A DNA stretch of 64,000 bases from the NCBI RefSeq assembly GCF_019038465.1, contig NZ_JAFKRH010000026.1:1-64000 (forward strand), written 5' to 3'. The notes beneath the pieces were generated by a model. The model made no database searches, was not told the origin of the DNA, and saw only the letters and a list, made by a program, of their open reading frames with translations. The first letter of the stretch is position 1. Every line of letters begins with the position of its first letter. This document shows positions 17,317 to 27,167 of the stretch, in pieces. The translations under genes and the position numbers were made by a program. This stretch comes from Synechococcus sp. CCY 0621. GTDB lineage: Bacteria > Cyanobacteriota > Cyanobacteriia > PCC-6307 > Cyanobiaceae.

Positions 17317-20232
17317 GTGACGGCAAGCCCGGCGTCCTACAAGGACACGCTCAACCTGCTGCAGACGCCCTTCGCGATGCGGGCGAACGCCAAGGTGCGG
17401 GAGCCGGAACTGCAGGCCTTCTGGAAGGCGCACGATCTGTATGGGCGGCTGAGCCGCGGCAACCCGGGCGACCCCTTCACCCTCCACGACGGACCGCCCT
17501 ACGCCAACGGCGCCCTGCACGTGGGGCACGCCCTCAACAAGATCCTCAAGGACATCATCAACAAGCACGCCCTGCTGCAGGGGAAGCGGGCCCGGTTCGT
17601 GCCGGGCTGGGACTGCCACGGCCTGCCGATCGAACTGAAGGTGCTGCAGGGCCTGGGCAGTGAAGAGCGGCGGCAGCTCACCCCCATCGACCTGCGACGC
17701 CGGGCCCATGCCTATGCCCTCGAGCAGGTGGAGGGCCAGATGGGCGGCTTCCGGCGCTGGGGCATCTGGGCCGACTGGGACGAGCCGTACCTGACCTTGA
17801 ACAAGGAGTACGAAGCGGCCCAGATCGCCGTTTTCAGCAGGATGGTGCTGGCCGGCCACATCTACCGGGGCCTCAAGCCGGTGCACTGGAGCCCCAGCTC
17901 CCGCACCGCCCTGGCCGAGGCCGAGCTGGAGTACCCCGACGGCCACACCTCCCCCAGCGTCTACGTGGCCTTTCCGGTGGTGGAGCTGCCGGAAGCCGTG
18001 GCCGGGCTCCTGGCGGCCGCCGGCATCGACGGACCCACCGATGCGGCCCACCGGGAGCAGCTGTTCGTGGCCATCTGGACCACCACCCCCTGGACCCTGC
18101 CGGCCAACCTGGCGGTGTCCGTGAATGGCCAGCTGGATTACGCCATCTGCCGTGACGGCACCACCAACGGCGGCACCCCCCGCTACCTGGTGGTGGCCGC
18201 CCAGTTGGTGGAGCAGCTGCGCACGAGCCTGGAACGCCCACTCGAACCGCTGCTCACCCTCAAGGGGGCCCAGCTGGAGGGGATCCTGTACCGCCATCCG
18301 CTGCTGGATCGCACCAGCCCCGTGGTGATCGGCGGCGACTACATCACCACCGAGACCGGCACCGGCCTGGTGCACACGGCCCCTGGCCACGGCGTCGACG
18401 ACTTCCACACCGGCAACAAGTACGGCCTGCCGGTGCTCTGCCCGGTGGACGAGGCCGGCACCCTCACCGCCGAGGCCGGCCCCTTCGCCGGGCTCAACGT
18501 GCTCAAGGACGCCAACCCGGCGATCATCACCGCCCTGCGGGATGCCGGGCTGCTGCTGGCCGAGCAGCGCTACGAGCACCGCTACCCCTACGACTGGCGC
18601 ACGAAGAAACCGACCATCTTCCGGGCCACCGAGCAGTGGTTCGCCTCCGTCGACGGCTTCCGCGCCCAGGCCCTGGAGGCGATCGCGGCGGTGGAGTGGC
18701 TGCCGGCCAGCGGCCGCAACCGCATCGAGGCGATGGTGCGGGACCGGGGCGACTGGTGCATCTCCCGCCAGCGCTCCTGGGGGGTGCCGATCCCCGTCTT
18801 CTATCACCGCGAGACGGGCGAGGTGCTGCTCAACGCCGACACCCTGGCCCACGCCGAGGCCCTGATCGGCGAGCACGGCTCGGACGTGTGGTGGGAGCGG
18901 GACGAGGCGGGCCTGCTGCCGCCGGCCTGGGCCGACCAGGCCGACCAGTGGCGCAAGGGCACCGACACGATGGATGTGTGGTTCGACTCGGGCTCCTCCT
19001 GGGCCGCCGTGCTGGAGGGCCGGGGGCTGGGTTATCCCGCCGACCTCTATCTGGAGGGCTCCGACCAGCACCGCGGCTGGTTCCAGAGCAGCCTGCTCAC
19101 CTCGGTGGCGGTGAACGGAAAGGCGCCCTACCGCCGGGTGCTCACCCACGGTTTCACCCTCGATGAGAAGGGCCGCAAGATGAGCAAATCGCTCGGCAAC
19201 GTGGTGGACCCCCTCGTGCTGGTGGAAGGGGGCAAGAACGAGAAACAGGAGCCGGCCTACGGCGCCGACGTGCTGCGGCTGTGGGTGAGCTCGGTGGATT
19301 ATTCCGCCGATGTGCCGCTGGGGCCGGGGATCGTCAAACAGCTGGCGGATGTGTACCGCAAGGTGCGCAACACGGCCCGCTACCTGCTGGGCAACCTGCA
19401 CGATTTCGTGCCCGCCGAGCATGCCGTGCCAATCGCGGATCTCCCCCTGCTGGATCGCTGGATGCTGCAGCGCACCGCCAGCCTGATCGAGGAGGTGAGC
19501 GCCGATTTCGAGCGCTTCGAGTTCTACCGCTTCTTCCAGGCCCTGCAGAACTTCTGCGTGGTGGACCTCTCCAATGTCTATCTCGACATCGCCAAGGACC
19601 GCCTCTATGTGAGTGCGGCCGGCGACGCCCGGCGGCGCAGCTGCCAGACCGTGCTGCACCTGGTGGTGGAACGGCTGGCGGGGCTGATCGCGCCGGTGCT
19701 CTGCCACATGGCCGAGGACATCTGGCAGAACCTGCCCTATCCGGTGGCCGAGGCCTCGGTGTTCGAGCGGGGCTGGCCCACGGTGCCGGCCACCTGGGCG
19801 GCACCGGAGCTGGTGGCGCCGATGCAGCGGATCCTGGAGCTGCGCGCCCAGGTGAACCGGACGCTGGAGGGCTGCCGGGGCCGGGGCGAGCTGGGCGCCT
19901 CCCTCGAAGCCCAGGTGCAGCTGGAGCTGGCGGGGTCGGCGCCCCTGCGGGAGGCCCTGGACCTGCTGGCCACCAGCCCCCACCCCGAGGTCGACAACCT
20001 GGCCGACTGGCTGCTGGTGTCGGCCCTGCGCCTCGGCGGCGCGCCGCTGGAGGCGCCGCTGGCGGAGATCGGGGAGGAGGGCGTCACGGTGCGGATCGCC
20101 CGGGCGTCAGGCAGCAAGTGCGAGCGCTGCTGGCATCACGAGGACGACATCGGTGCGCACCCCAGCCATCCCAGCCTGTGCGGGCGCTGTGTGGGGGTGC
20201 TCGAGCGCCAGGGCGCCGGGACGGCTGGCTGA
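17317..20232 (+). CDS. ileS: Isoleucyl-tRNA synthetase
   Basis: This class I synthetase charges tRNA-Ile. The HIGH motif appears as HVGH (residues 68-71), the KMSKS motif at about 621-625, the editing domain has TTTPWTLPANLA, and the C-terminal zinc finger has CERCWHHE and CGRC. 971 residues is normal. It starts at GTG 17317, 25 bases after the Ycf66-like gene, so cotranscription is likely. Its last 126 bases are overlapped on the other strand by the TIR-like gene. Confidence 0.97.
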   Translation: MTASPASYKDTLNLLQTPFAMRANAKVREPELQAFWKAHDLYGRLSRGNPGDPFTLHDGPPYANGALHVGHALNKILKDIINKHALLQGKRARFVPGWDCHGLPIELKVLQGLGSEERRQLTPIDLRRRAHAYALEQVEGQMGGFRRWGIWADWDEPYLTLNKEYEAAQIAVFSRMVLAGHIYRGLKPVHWSPSSRTALAEAELEYPDGHTSPSVYVAFPVVELPEAVAGLLAAAGIDGPTDAAHREQLFVAIWTTTPWTLPANLAVSVNGQLDYAICRDGTTNGGTPRYLVVAAQLVEQLRTSLERPLEPLLTLKGAQLEGILYRHPLLDRTSPVVIGGDYITTETGTGLVHTAPGHGVDDFHTGNKYGLPVLCPVDEAGTLTAEAGPFAGLNVLKDANPAIITALRDAGLLLAEQRYEHRYPYDWRTKKPTIFRATEQWFASVDGFRAQALEAIAAVEWLPASGRNRIEAMVRDRGDWCISRQRSWGVPIPVFYHRETGEVLLNADTLAHAEALIGEHGSDVWWERDEAGLLPPAWADQADQWRKGTDTMDVWFDSGSSWAAVLEGRGLGYPADLYLEGSDQHRGWFQSSLLTSVAVNGKAPYRRVLTHGFTLDEKGRKMSKSLGNVVDPLVLVEGGKNEKQEPAYGADVLRLWVSSVDYSADVPLGPGIVKQLADVYRKVRNTARYLLGNLHDFVPAEHAVPIADLPLLDRWMLQRTASLIEEVSADFERFEFYRFFQALQNFCVVDLSNVYLDIAKDRLYVSAAGDARRRSCQTVLHLVVERLAGLIAPVLCHMAEDIWQNLPYPVAEASVFERGWPTVPATWAAPELVAPMQRILELRAQVNRTLEGCRGRGELGASLEAQVQLELAGSAPLREALDLLATSPHPEVDNLADWLLVSALRLGGAPLEAPLAEIGEEGVTVRIARASGSKCERCWHHEDDIGAHPSHPSLCGRCVGVLERQGAGTAG

Positions 20233-20922
20233 AGGGGCCGGCAGGACAGCGCCCTGCGCTGGCGGCGGACTCGGCTTCAAGGGGGGGAACAGCCGGGCGC
20301 CGAGGCTGAAGGCCCCCGCCAGCAGGCCGGCCAGGGCGATCAGCACACTCCACAGCTGGACCGGACGGAGGGCACCGAGCAGGTCGGCGATGGACAGCTC
20401 GGCCGGGTTGAGGGCCTGGGGCCCATGCGGCTCCCGCGCCAGCACCTTCTCCTTCCAGTCGGCGAGCACGCCGTTGAATTCGTTGGAGCCCAGCGCCGTC
20501 TCGGCCAGGGGAAGGGTCTGCACGTACCAGTCGTAACCCGGCTCCAGCAATCCCTCCGCCTTCAGTCCGTCTTCGACGATGACCAGCAGCGGCAAGTGCT
20601 TGGTGTAGGCCATCGCCGCTTCGATGTGATTCCACGGCGTCGGCAGCCTTGTGTCGGTCAGATTCACCTGACGCGGACCGCCGCGCTTATCGAGACCGGA
20701 GGGGAAGTAGGAGCGCTCGAGGGCGATGACGACGATGCCGGAACACTTCTCCATCAGTTCGGTGATGGCCTTCAGCGGTGCATCGGCGCTGAAGGTGTTG
20801 CGGCCGACGGTTTTGGGGATCAGGGATTCACTGCGCAGGCGATCTTCGATCGATCGCACGAAGGATTCCTGCTCCGCCGTGGCGGTGGCACCCACACTCA
20901 CGAAGACGAGTTTCTCCTCCAT
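20107..20922 (-). CDS. TIR-like / nucleoside-deoxyribosyltransferase-like protein with C-terminal membrane helix
   Basis: The first 165 residues form an alternating alpha/beta domain: LVFVSVGATATAEQ, then CSGIVVIALER, then WNHIEAAMAYTK with E101 where TIR-like and nucleoside-2-deoxyribosyltransferase-like domains carry their catalytic glutamate, then LPLLVIVEDGLKAEGLL. A single hydrophobic helix follows at about residues 188-208, then a proline-rich tail. This domain-plus-membrane-helix plan occurs in nucleotide-sensing immune effectors, but no cyclase partner lies next door, so the role is inference. The tail region runs antisense through the last 126 bases of ileS, an unusually long overlap, and the real stop could have been acquired recently. 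ATG 20922 gives MEEKLVF; 20934 is also possible. Confidence 0.65.
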   Translation of the reverse strand: MEEKLVFVSVGATATAEQESFVRSIEDRLRSESLIPKTVGRNTFSADAPLKAITELMEKCSGIVVIALERSYFPSGLDKRGGPRQVNLTDTRLPTPWNHIEAAMAYTKHLPLLVIVEDGLKAEGLLEPGYDWYVQTLPLAETALGSNEFNGVLADWKEKVLAREPHGPQALNPAELSIADLLGALRPVQLWSVLIALAGLLAGAFSLGARLFPPLKPSPPPAQGAVLPAPSASRPGALALEHPHTAPAQAGMAGVRTDVVLVMPAALALAA

Positions 20923-21035
20923 CCGGCGCCACAACTCTCTGAGCGGAGCCTAACGATGCCCCCTCCGGCGCGCCCGCGCCGATGTGGCCGCCTGCCCATG
21001 AATCGATCAGCCTGGGGAGATCCGGGCCTGCGCCG

Positions 21036-23603
21036 ATGTCCCGTCCAGCCCCCGGCCAGCCGCCAGCCACCGCCAGCGGCGACCCCTTCTGGAGCGAGCC
21101 GATCGCCGAGCTGCTGGCCAGGCTCGGTACGGGGGCGAACGGGCTGAGCTCCCAGGAAGCGGGCCGGCGCCTGCTCAGCGAGGGCCCCAACAGCCTCGTC
21201 GCTCCGGCACGGGGTGGGGCGCTGTGGCTGCTGCTGCGCCAGTTCACCAGCCCGATCATCCTGATCCTGGCCGGCGCGGCCCTGCTCTCCTTCCTGCTGG
21301 ATTCGCCCACCGACGGGCTGATCATCCTGGTGATCGTGCTGATCAGCGGCCTGCTGGGCTTCTGGCAGGAGCACGGGGCCGCCGGCGCCATGGAGCAGCT
21401 GCTGCGCACGGTGCAGACCACCGCTCGGGTGCGCCGCGACGGCAGCGAGCAGCCCATCCCGGTGGCCCAGGTGGTGCCGGGCGATCTGCTGGTGCTCTCG
21501 GCCGGGGCCGGGATCCCCGCCGACTGCCGCCTGCTGGAGGAACGGGACCTCAGCCTCAACGAGGCGGCCCTCACCGGTGAGAGCTTTCCGGTGAGCAAGC
21601 ACGCGGTGGCCGTGGCCGCCGACGCCCCCCTGGCGGCGCGCACCGGGGTGCTGTACTTCGGCACCCACGTGGTCAGCGGCAGCGGCACCGCGGTGGTGGT
21701 GCGCACCGGCGCCGCCACCCAGTTCGCGGCCATCGCCGAGCGGCTGCGGCAGCGGAGCCCCGAGACGGACTTCGAGCGGGGCGTGCGCCGTTTCGGCGCC
21801 CTGCTGCTGGAGGTGACGCTGGCTCTGGTGATCGCGATCTTCGCGGTCAACGTGTACCTGCGCCGGCCGGTGGTGGATTCGTTCCTGTTCGCCCTGGCCC
21901 TCGGCGTGGGGCTCACACCGCAGCTGCTGCCGGCGATCATCTCCGTGAACCTGGCCCAGGGCGCGCGCCGGATGGCCGCCCGCCAGGTGATCGTCAAGCG
22001 GCTCTCGTCGATCGAGAACTTCGGCAGCATGGCGATCCTCTGCTCCGACAAGACCGGCACGCTCACCGAGGGCACGGCCCGGGTGGCGCGCAGCTGCGGC
22101 ATCGACGGTGGCCCCAACCCGGCGGTGCTGCGCCACGCGGCCGTGAACGCCGGCTTCGAGACGGGCTTCAGCAACCCGATCGATGCGGCGATCCGGGAGG
22201 CCGGCGGCGGCGATCTCGGCGACTGGAGCAAGCTCGACGAGCTCCCCTTCGACTTCGTCCGCAAACGCCTGAGCGTGCTGGCCCTCCAGGGGGACACGCC
22301 GGTGCTGATCACCAAGGGGGCCTTCCTCAAGGTGCTGGAGGTGTGCGACCGGGCCGAGGCTGCCGATGGTTCCACGCTGCCGCTGGCGGCGGTGGAGCCG
22401 GAGCTGCGCCGCCTCTATGGCGCCTGGAGCGCCGAGGGGTACCGGGTGCTGGCGGTGGCCGTGCGGCGCTGGCCCGCGCAAGGCTCCCTGGTGCCCCGCC
22501 GGGTGCGTCCCCAGGACGAGGCGGGAATGACGTTCCTGGGCCTGCTCGGCCTCAGCGATCCCCTGCGCCCCGGGGTGCGGGACACCGTGGCCGAACTGGA
22601 GCGGCTGGGGGTGCGGCTCAAGATCATCACCGGCGACAACGCCCTGGTGGCGGCCCGGGTGGGCCAGGAGGCGGGCCTGCGCAACCCCGAGGTGCTCACC
22701 GGCGCCCAGCTGCAGCAGCTCAGCGACATCGCCCTGCCGGTGCGGGCCGAAGCGGTGGATGTGTTCGCCGAGATCGAACCGAACCAGAAGGAGCGGCTGA
22801 TCCATGCCCTGCGCAACGCCGGCCATGTGGTGGGCTACCTGGGGGACGGCATCAACGACGCTCCCGCCCTCCATGCCGCCGATGTGGGCCTCTCGGTGCA
22901 GGGGGCGGTGGACGTGGCCAAGGAGGCGGCCGACATCGTGCTGCTCGAGCCGGACCTGGCGGTGCTGCTGGCGGGCATCCGCGAGGGCCGGCGCACCTTC
23001 GCCAACACGCTCAAGTACGTGTTCATGGCCACCAGCGCCAACTTCGGCAACATGTTCTCCATGGCCGGCGCCTCCCTGCTGCTGCCGTTCCTGCCGTTCT
23101 TGCCGAAGCAGATCCTGCTCACCAACCTGCTGACCGACCTGCCGGAGATGACCATCGCCACCGACCGGGTGGATCCCGACTGGATCGAGCGGCCGCACCG
23201 CTGGAGCCTGCCCTTCATCCGGCGCTTCATGGTCACCTTCGGGCTGGTCAGCTCGGTGTTCGACTACCTCACCTTCGCGGTGCTGCTCTGGGTGCTGAAG
23301 GCGGATGCGGCCCAGTTCCGCACCGGCTGGTTCGTGGAGTCGGTGATCTCGGCCGCCTCGATCGTGCTGGTGATCCGCACCCGCGGGCCCCTGTTCCGCA
23401 GCCGGCCCTCCCGCTGGCTGGTGGCTGCCACGGTGGCCGTGGTGGGCCTCACCCTGCTGCTGCCCTGGACACCCGTGGGCGCGCTGTTCGGCCTGGTGCC
23501 CCTGCCGCCGGTGTTCCTGGCCCTGCTGGCGGTGATCCTGGCGGCCTACGTGGCGAGCGCCGAAACGGCCAAGGGCTGGTTCTACCGGCATCTGGGGCGC
23601 TGA
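21036..23603 (+). CDS. P-type ATPase, Mg2+-transporting (MgtA/MgtB) type
   Basis: A P3B-like cation pump of the inner membrane. The phosphorylation site is CSDKTGTLTEG with D338; TGES in the actuator domain, a KGA motif in the nucleotide domain and GDGINDAPAL in the hinge are all intact. About ten membrane segments are visible; the transmembrane 6 region NLLTDLPEMTIATDRVD is characteristic of MgtA-type pumps. 855 residues from ATG 21036; an in-frame ATG at 20982 would add 18 residues. No PhoPQ-like regulator or mgtC is nearby. Import of Mg2+ is the family role; specificity is inferred. Confidence 0.88.
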   Translation: MSRPAPGQPPATASGDPFWSEPIAELLARLGTGANGLSSQEAGRRLLSEGPNSLVAPARGGALWLLLRQFTSPIILILAGAALLSFLLDSPTDGLIILVIVLISGLLGFWQEHGAAGAMEQLLRTVQTTARVRRDGSEQPIPVAQVVPGDLLVLSAGAGIPADCRLLEERDLSLNEAALTGESFPVSKHAVAVAADAPLAARTGVLYFGTHVVSGSGTAVVVRTGAATQFAAIAERLRQRSPETDFERGVRRFGALLLEVTLALVIAIFAVNVYLRRPVVDSFLFALALGVGLTPQLLPAIISVNLAQGARRMAARQVIVKRLSSIENFGSMAILCSDKTGTLTEGTARVARSCGIDGGPNPAVLRHAAVNAGFETGFSNPIDAAIREAGGGDLGDWSKLDELPFDFVRKRLSVLALQGDTPVLITKGAFLKVLEVCDRAEAADGSTLPLAAVEPELRRLYGAWSAEGYRVLAVAVRRWPAQGSLVPRRVRPQDEAGMTFLGLLGLSDPLRPGVRDTVAELERLGVRLKIITGDNALVAARVGQEAGLRNPEVLTGAQLQQLSDIALPVRAEAVDVFAEIEPNQKERLIHALRNAGHVVGYLGDGINDAPALHAADVGLSVQGAVDVAKEAADIVLLEPDLAVLLAGIREGRRTFANTLKYVFMATSANFGNMFSMAGASLLLPFLPFLPKQILLTNLLTDLPEMTIATDRVDPDWIERPHRWSLPFIRRFMVTFGLVSSVFDYLTFAVLLWVLKADAAQFRTGWFVESVISAASIVLVIRTRGPLFRSRPSRWLVAATVAVVGLTLLLPWTPVGALFGLVPLPPVFLALLAVILAAYVASAETAKGWFYRHLGR

Positions 23604-23714
23604 TGGCCCCAACCCTCAACGCAGTCTTCGCCCACCTTCCGGGCGCGTTCCACTCCCTCGCCGCCGACGTGCTGCTGCGGGGGCTGGAGGCTGGAGGCCT
23701 GCTGAGTCCCCCGC

Positions 23715-25256
23715 TCAGGGGGCGGCGCCGCTCCAGGCGATGCCGGCCAGGGCCGCCAGGTCCCGGTGCCAGCTGGCCAGATCGTTGCGCTCCAGCTGGC
23801 GCAGGTGGTCGTGGCCGCAGGCCCGCGCCAGCACCTGCATCAGCGCCACCGTCGAGCGGAAGAAGCGATCCAGCCGCTGGGCGGCGTGCTCGACCTCCAG
23901 CCGGCGGCGCAGGTGGGGATCCTGGGTGGCCACTCCCGCCGGGCAGCGGTTGGTGTGGCAGATCCGGGAGCCGACGCAGCCGATCGCCTGGATGGCGGCA
24001 TTGGCCAGGGCGATCCCGTCGGCCCCCAGGGCCAGGGCCTTGACGCAGTCGGCCGGGGTGCGCAGGCCGCCGGTGACGATCAACGTCACCTGGCCGCTGG
24101 CGCCGCGGCGGTTGAGGTGGGCCCGGGCCCGGGCCAGGGCCGGGATGGTGGGCACGGCGATGTGATCACGGAACAGCAGCGGGGCGCCGCCGGTGCCGCC
24201 GCCGCGGCCATCGAGGATCAGGTAGTCGGCCCCGGCCTCGAGGGCGAAGTCCAGATCGGCCTCGATGTGCTGGGCGCTGAGCTTGAAGCCCACCGGGATG
24301 CCGCCGCTGAGCTCCCGCACCCGATCGCCGAAGGCGCGGAAATCGGCCGGGGTGTGGAGATCGGCGAAGGTGGCGGGGGAGCAGGCCGGCTCGCCTGCGG
24401 GGATGCCGCGGATCGCGGCGATGCGCGCCGAGACCTTGGCGCCGGGCAGATGGCCGCCGGTGCCGGTCTTGGCCGCCTGGCCGGCCTTGAAGTGGAAGGC
24501 TTGCACCAGGGGCATCAGGGCGTCCCGGTCGCCGAACATCGCCGGGGCGAGCTCGTAGAGGTAGCGGTGGTTGGCGGCCTGCTCCTCCGGCAGCATCCCT
24601 CCCTCGCCGGAGCAGATGCCCGTGCCGGCCCGTTCGGCCCCGGTGGCCAGGGCCAGCTTGGCCTCCTCGGAGAGGGCGCCGAAGCTCATGTCCGACACCA
24701 GCAGCGGGATCTCCAGCCGCAGGGGGCGCCGGGCCGCAGGGCCGATCACCAGCTCCGTGCCGACCGGCGCATCAACGGCCAGGGGCCGGCGCGCCAGCTG
24801 GGCCGTCAGGATCTGGATGTCGTCCCAGAGGGGCAGCTGGGCGCGGGGCACCCCCATGGCCGCTACCGGCCCTTCCGGCCCCACCGCGTCGAGGCCATGC
24901 TCGGCGAGTTCGTGGATCAGCTCCAGGTTGGGCTCCTCCGCCGTGGCGTGGGGCGCGGGCATCCCGCCACCATCAGCGACCCCATCCACCGAAAATGTGG
25001 TGCCCACCCGATCGGCGGGAACGCGGGCATGGGTGCCGTCGCAGAAGGGGGGCGTGGCGGTCTGCTTGCAGCGGCACAGGAGCGCCCTGCCGCTGCTCTC
25101 GGCCACGAAGGACAGGGGGGTGAAGCCGCTGCCTTCGTGGGATCCATCGCAGAACGGCTGGCCCGCTGAGCGGCCGCAGGCGCAATAGAAGTACTCCTTT
25201 CCCTGCTCCAGCGTCACGCTGATGGGTGTCCTGGCGGCGACCGTCGGTGCGGGCAT
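23715..25256 (-). CDS. Tandem CDGSH iron-sulfur domains fused to an FMN glutamate-synthase-like domain
   Basis: The 513-residue protein starts with two CDGSH-type [2Fe-2S] sites: C25, C27, C36, H40 (CACGRSAGQPFCDGSH) and C61, C63, C72, H76 (CRCKQTATPPFCDGTH). From about residue 105 it is like the FMN-binding central domain of glutamate synthase, with GICSGEGGM, AKTGTGGHLPG, LILDGRGGGTGG and the cysteine block CHTNRCPAGVATQ. It has no glutaminase domain. A ferredoxin-like electron relay into an FMN oxidoreductase is a reasonable inference; the substrate is not known. ATG 25256 is taken as the start because CDGSH sequence begins 20 residues later. It is divergent from the alcohol dehydrogenase, 112 bp away. 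Confidence 0.88.
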   Translation of the reverse strand: MPAPTVAARTPISVTLEQGKEYFYCACGRSAGQPFCDGSHEGSGFTPLSFVAESSGRALLCRCKQTATPPFCDGTHARVPADRVGTTFSVDGVADGGGMPAPHATAEEPNLELIHELAEHGLDAVGPEGPVAAMGVPRAQLPLWDDIQILTAQLARRPLAVDAPVGTELVIGPAARRPLRLEIPLLVSDMSFGALSEEAKLALATGAERAGTGICSGEGGMLPEEQAANHRYLYELAPAMFGDRDALMPLVQAFHFKAGQAAKTGTGGHLPGAKVSARIAAIRGIPAGEPACSPATFADLHTPADFRAFGDRVRELSGGIPVGFKLSAQHIEADLDFALEAGADYLILDGRGGGTGGAPLLFRDHIAVPTIPALARARAHLNRRGASGQVTLIVTGGLRTPADCVKALALGADGIALANAAIQAIGCVGSRICHTNRCPAGVATQDPHLRRRLEVEHAAQRLDRFFRSTVALMQVLARACGHDHLRQLERNDLASWHRDLAALAGIAWSGAAP

Positions 25257-25368
25257 CGGACGTCTCGCGAAGGTACGGAGGCCTGGGGCCCCGTTGCCAG
25301 TGTGGGCGCCAGAGTGGATCCTGCGAACGCGCGCCGGGACACTGCGCCGGGCCGCCGGGGAGGCCGAC

Positions 25369-26418
25369 ATGAAGGCGATGGTGATCGAGGCCTGCTGCGA
25401 CATGGCGCGCACACCGGCCCCGCTGGTGCCGATGGACCTGCCGCCGCCCGTGCCGGGGCCCGGCGAACTGCTGGTGAAGGTGGAGGTCTGCGGGGTGTGC
25501 CACACCGAACTCGATGAGATCGAAGGCCGCACCCCGCCGCCCCGCTTTCCGGTGATCCCGGGCCATCAGATCGTCGGCACCGTGGCCGCCAGCGGCCCCG
25601 GCAGCGAAGGCTTCGCTCCGGGCGACGCGGTGGGCATCGCCTGGATCTTCCACGCCTGCGGCAGCTGCGCGTTCTGCCGCAGCGGCCGGGAGAACCTCTG
25701 CCCGGCCTTCGTGGCCACCGGCCGGGACGTCAACGGCGGCTACGCGGAATACGTGACCGTGCCGGCAGCGTTCGCCCATCCCCTGCCGGCGGGGCTGGAG
25801 GCCGCGTCGGTGGCACCCATGCTCTGCGCCGGGGCGATCGGTTACCGCTCGCTCGAACTCTCCGGCCTGGCCGATGGGCAGGACCTGGGGCTCACCGGCT
25901 TCGGGGCTTCGGCCCACCTGGTGCTGCCGATGGTGCGCCACCGCTTTCCGGCCTCGCGGGTGTTCGTGTTCGCCCGCAGCGCCGTGCAGCGGGCCTTCGC
26001 CCTGGAACTGGGGGCCACCTGGGCCGGGGCCACCGAAGCCGAATCCCCCGTGAAGCTCCACGCCGTGATCGACACCACCCCGGCCTGGACACCGGTGGTG
26101 GCCGCCCTGAAGAACCTGCACCCCGGCGGCCGGCTGGTGATCAACGCCATCGGCAAGCAGGAGGCTGACAAGGCGGCCCTGCTCAGCCTCGACTACCCCC
26201 GCGATCTCTGGCGCGAGAAGGAGATCCGCACGGTGGCCAACGTGACCCGCGCCGACGTGCGGGAGTTCCTGGCCCTGGCCGCCGCCGCCGGCATCCGCCC
26301 GGAGGTGAAGGAATTCCCCCTGGCGGAAGCCAACCGGGCCCTGCAGGACCTGCGCACCGGCCAGGGGCGGGGGGCCAAGGTGCTGCGGATCGGTTCGGTC
26401 TGCGCTGCCGGGAACTGA
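25369..26418 (+). CDS. Zinc-dependent alcohol dehydrogenase, AdhA-like
   Basis: A medium-chain dehydrogenase/reductase. Catalytic-zinc ligands lie in VCGVCHTEL and GHQIVG; the structural-zinc loop has four cysteines in HACGSCAFCRSGRENLC. The usual glycine-rich nucleotide motif is reduced to LTGFGASAHLV. 349 residues from ATG 25369 is standard. Similar NADP-dependent enzymes in cyanobacteria reduce aldehydes. It is divergent from the CDGSH fusion gene and its stop directly abuts the convergent DUF1348-like gene. Confidence 0.9.
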   Translation: MKAMVIEACCDMARTPAPLVPMDLPPPVPGPGELLVKVEVCGVCHTELDEIEGRTPPPRFPVIPGHQIVGTVAASGPGSEGFAPGDAVGIAWIFHACGSCAFCRSGRENLCPAFVATGRDVNGGYAEYVTVPAAFAHPLPAGLEAASVAPMLCAGAIGYRSLELSGLADGQDLGLTGFGASAHLVLPMVRHRFPASRVFVFARSAVQRAFALELGATWAGATEAESPVKLHAVIDTTPAWTPVVAALKNLHPGGRLVINAIGKQEADKAALLSLDYPRDLWREKEIRTVANVTRADVREFLALAAAAGIRPEVKEFPLAEANRALQDLRTGQGRGAKVLRIGSVCAAGN

Positions 26419-26913
26419 TCAGAGCCCCAGATCGGACAGGCCCGGGTGATCGTCGGGGCGGCGGCCCAGTGGCCAGTGGTACTTCCTCTCGCTCTCTTTG
26501 ATCGGCAGGTCGTTGATGCTGGCGATGCGGGTGTGCATGAACCCCTGGGCATCGAACTCCCAGTTTTCGTTGCCGTAGGCACGGAACCACTGGCCGGAAT
26601 CGTCGTGCCATTCGTAGGCGAAACGCACGGCGATGCGGTTGCCGTGGAACGCCCAGAGTTCCTTGATCAGGCGATAGTCGAGCTCGCGGGCCCATTTACG
26701 CGCCAGAAACTGCTGGATGGCCTCGCGGCCGCGGACGAACTCGGCCCGGTTGCGCCAGACGCTGTCCGGGCTGTAGGCCAGCGCCACCCGTTCCGGATCA
26801 CGGCCGTTCCAGGCATCCTCGGCCAGGCGCACTTTCTTCGCCGCCGATTCGGCATCGAAGGGGGGAAAGGGGGGCCTGGGGGATTCCGGAGTGGTCACTG
26901 GAGCGGTCATCAA
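26419..26913 (-). CDS. NTF2-like protein, DUF1348 type
   Basis: The 164-residue protein shows the cone-shaped NTF2-like pattern: [26 protein letters not shown], then [12 protein letters not shown], then [27 protein letters not shown] and a C-terminal [11 protein letters not shown] block, as in the DUF1348 branch of SnoaL-like proteins. These are small enzymes or ligand binders of unknown substrate. Met1 and Met2 are adjacent, so the start could be one codon later. It ends one base from the alcohol dehydrogenase stop. Confidence 0.82.
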   Translation of the reverse strand: MMTAPVTTPESPRPPFPPFDAESAAKKVRLAEDAWNGRDPERVALAYSPDSVWRNRAEFVRGREAIQQFLARKWARELDYRLIKELWAFHGNRIAVRFAYEWHDDSGQWFRAYGNENWEFDAQGFMHTRIASINDLPIKESERKYHWPLGRRPDDHPGLSDLGL

Positions 26914-27167
26914 GGCAGCCCTTCCATAGCGCGCGCAGGCTAAGTCGGCTGTTCAGGCTGTCCGGCGTCGCCCGATGATCAGCCGGCACCCGCCGGCGGA
27001 GCCAGATCGGCGTGACCTCCCTTGGTGGTCTCACGGCAGTGGTGACGGGGGGCTGGTACGGTCAGCTCCATGACGATCACCCCCCCGTAGGCCACCGCCG
27101 CCGTGGCTGCACCCGGTCGGCCCGCTGCCGGGGGACCTGAACAGGGATTGATCCGTACAAGCTTTCC

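Noticed and set aside
17185-19983. 932-residue minus-strand open frame
   Set aside because: It is the shadow of ileS; the protein is rich in Gly, His and Gln without any domain, typical for antisense frames in high-GC DNA.
20898-23612. 904-residue minus-strand open frame
   Set aside because: Antisense to the P-type ATPase gene; His- and Gln-rich with no recognisable motif.
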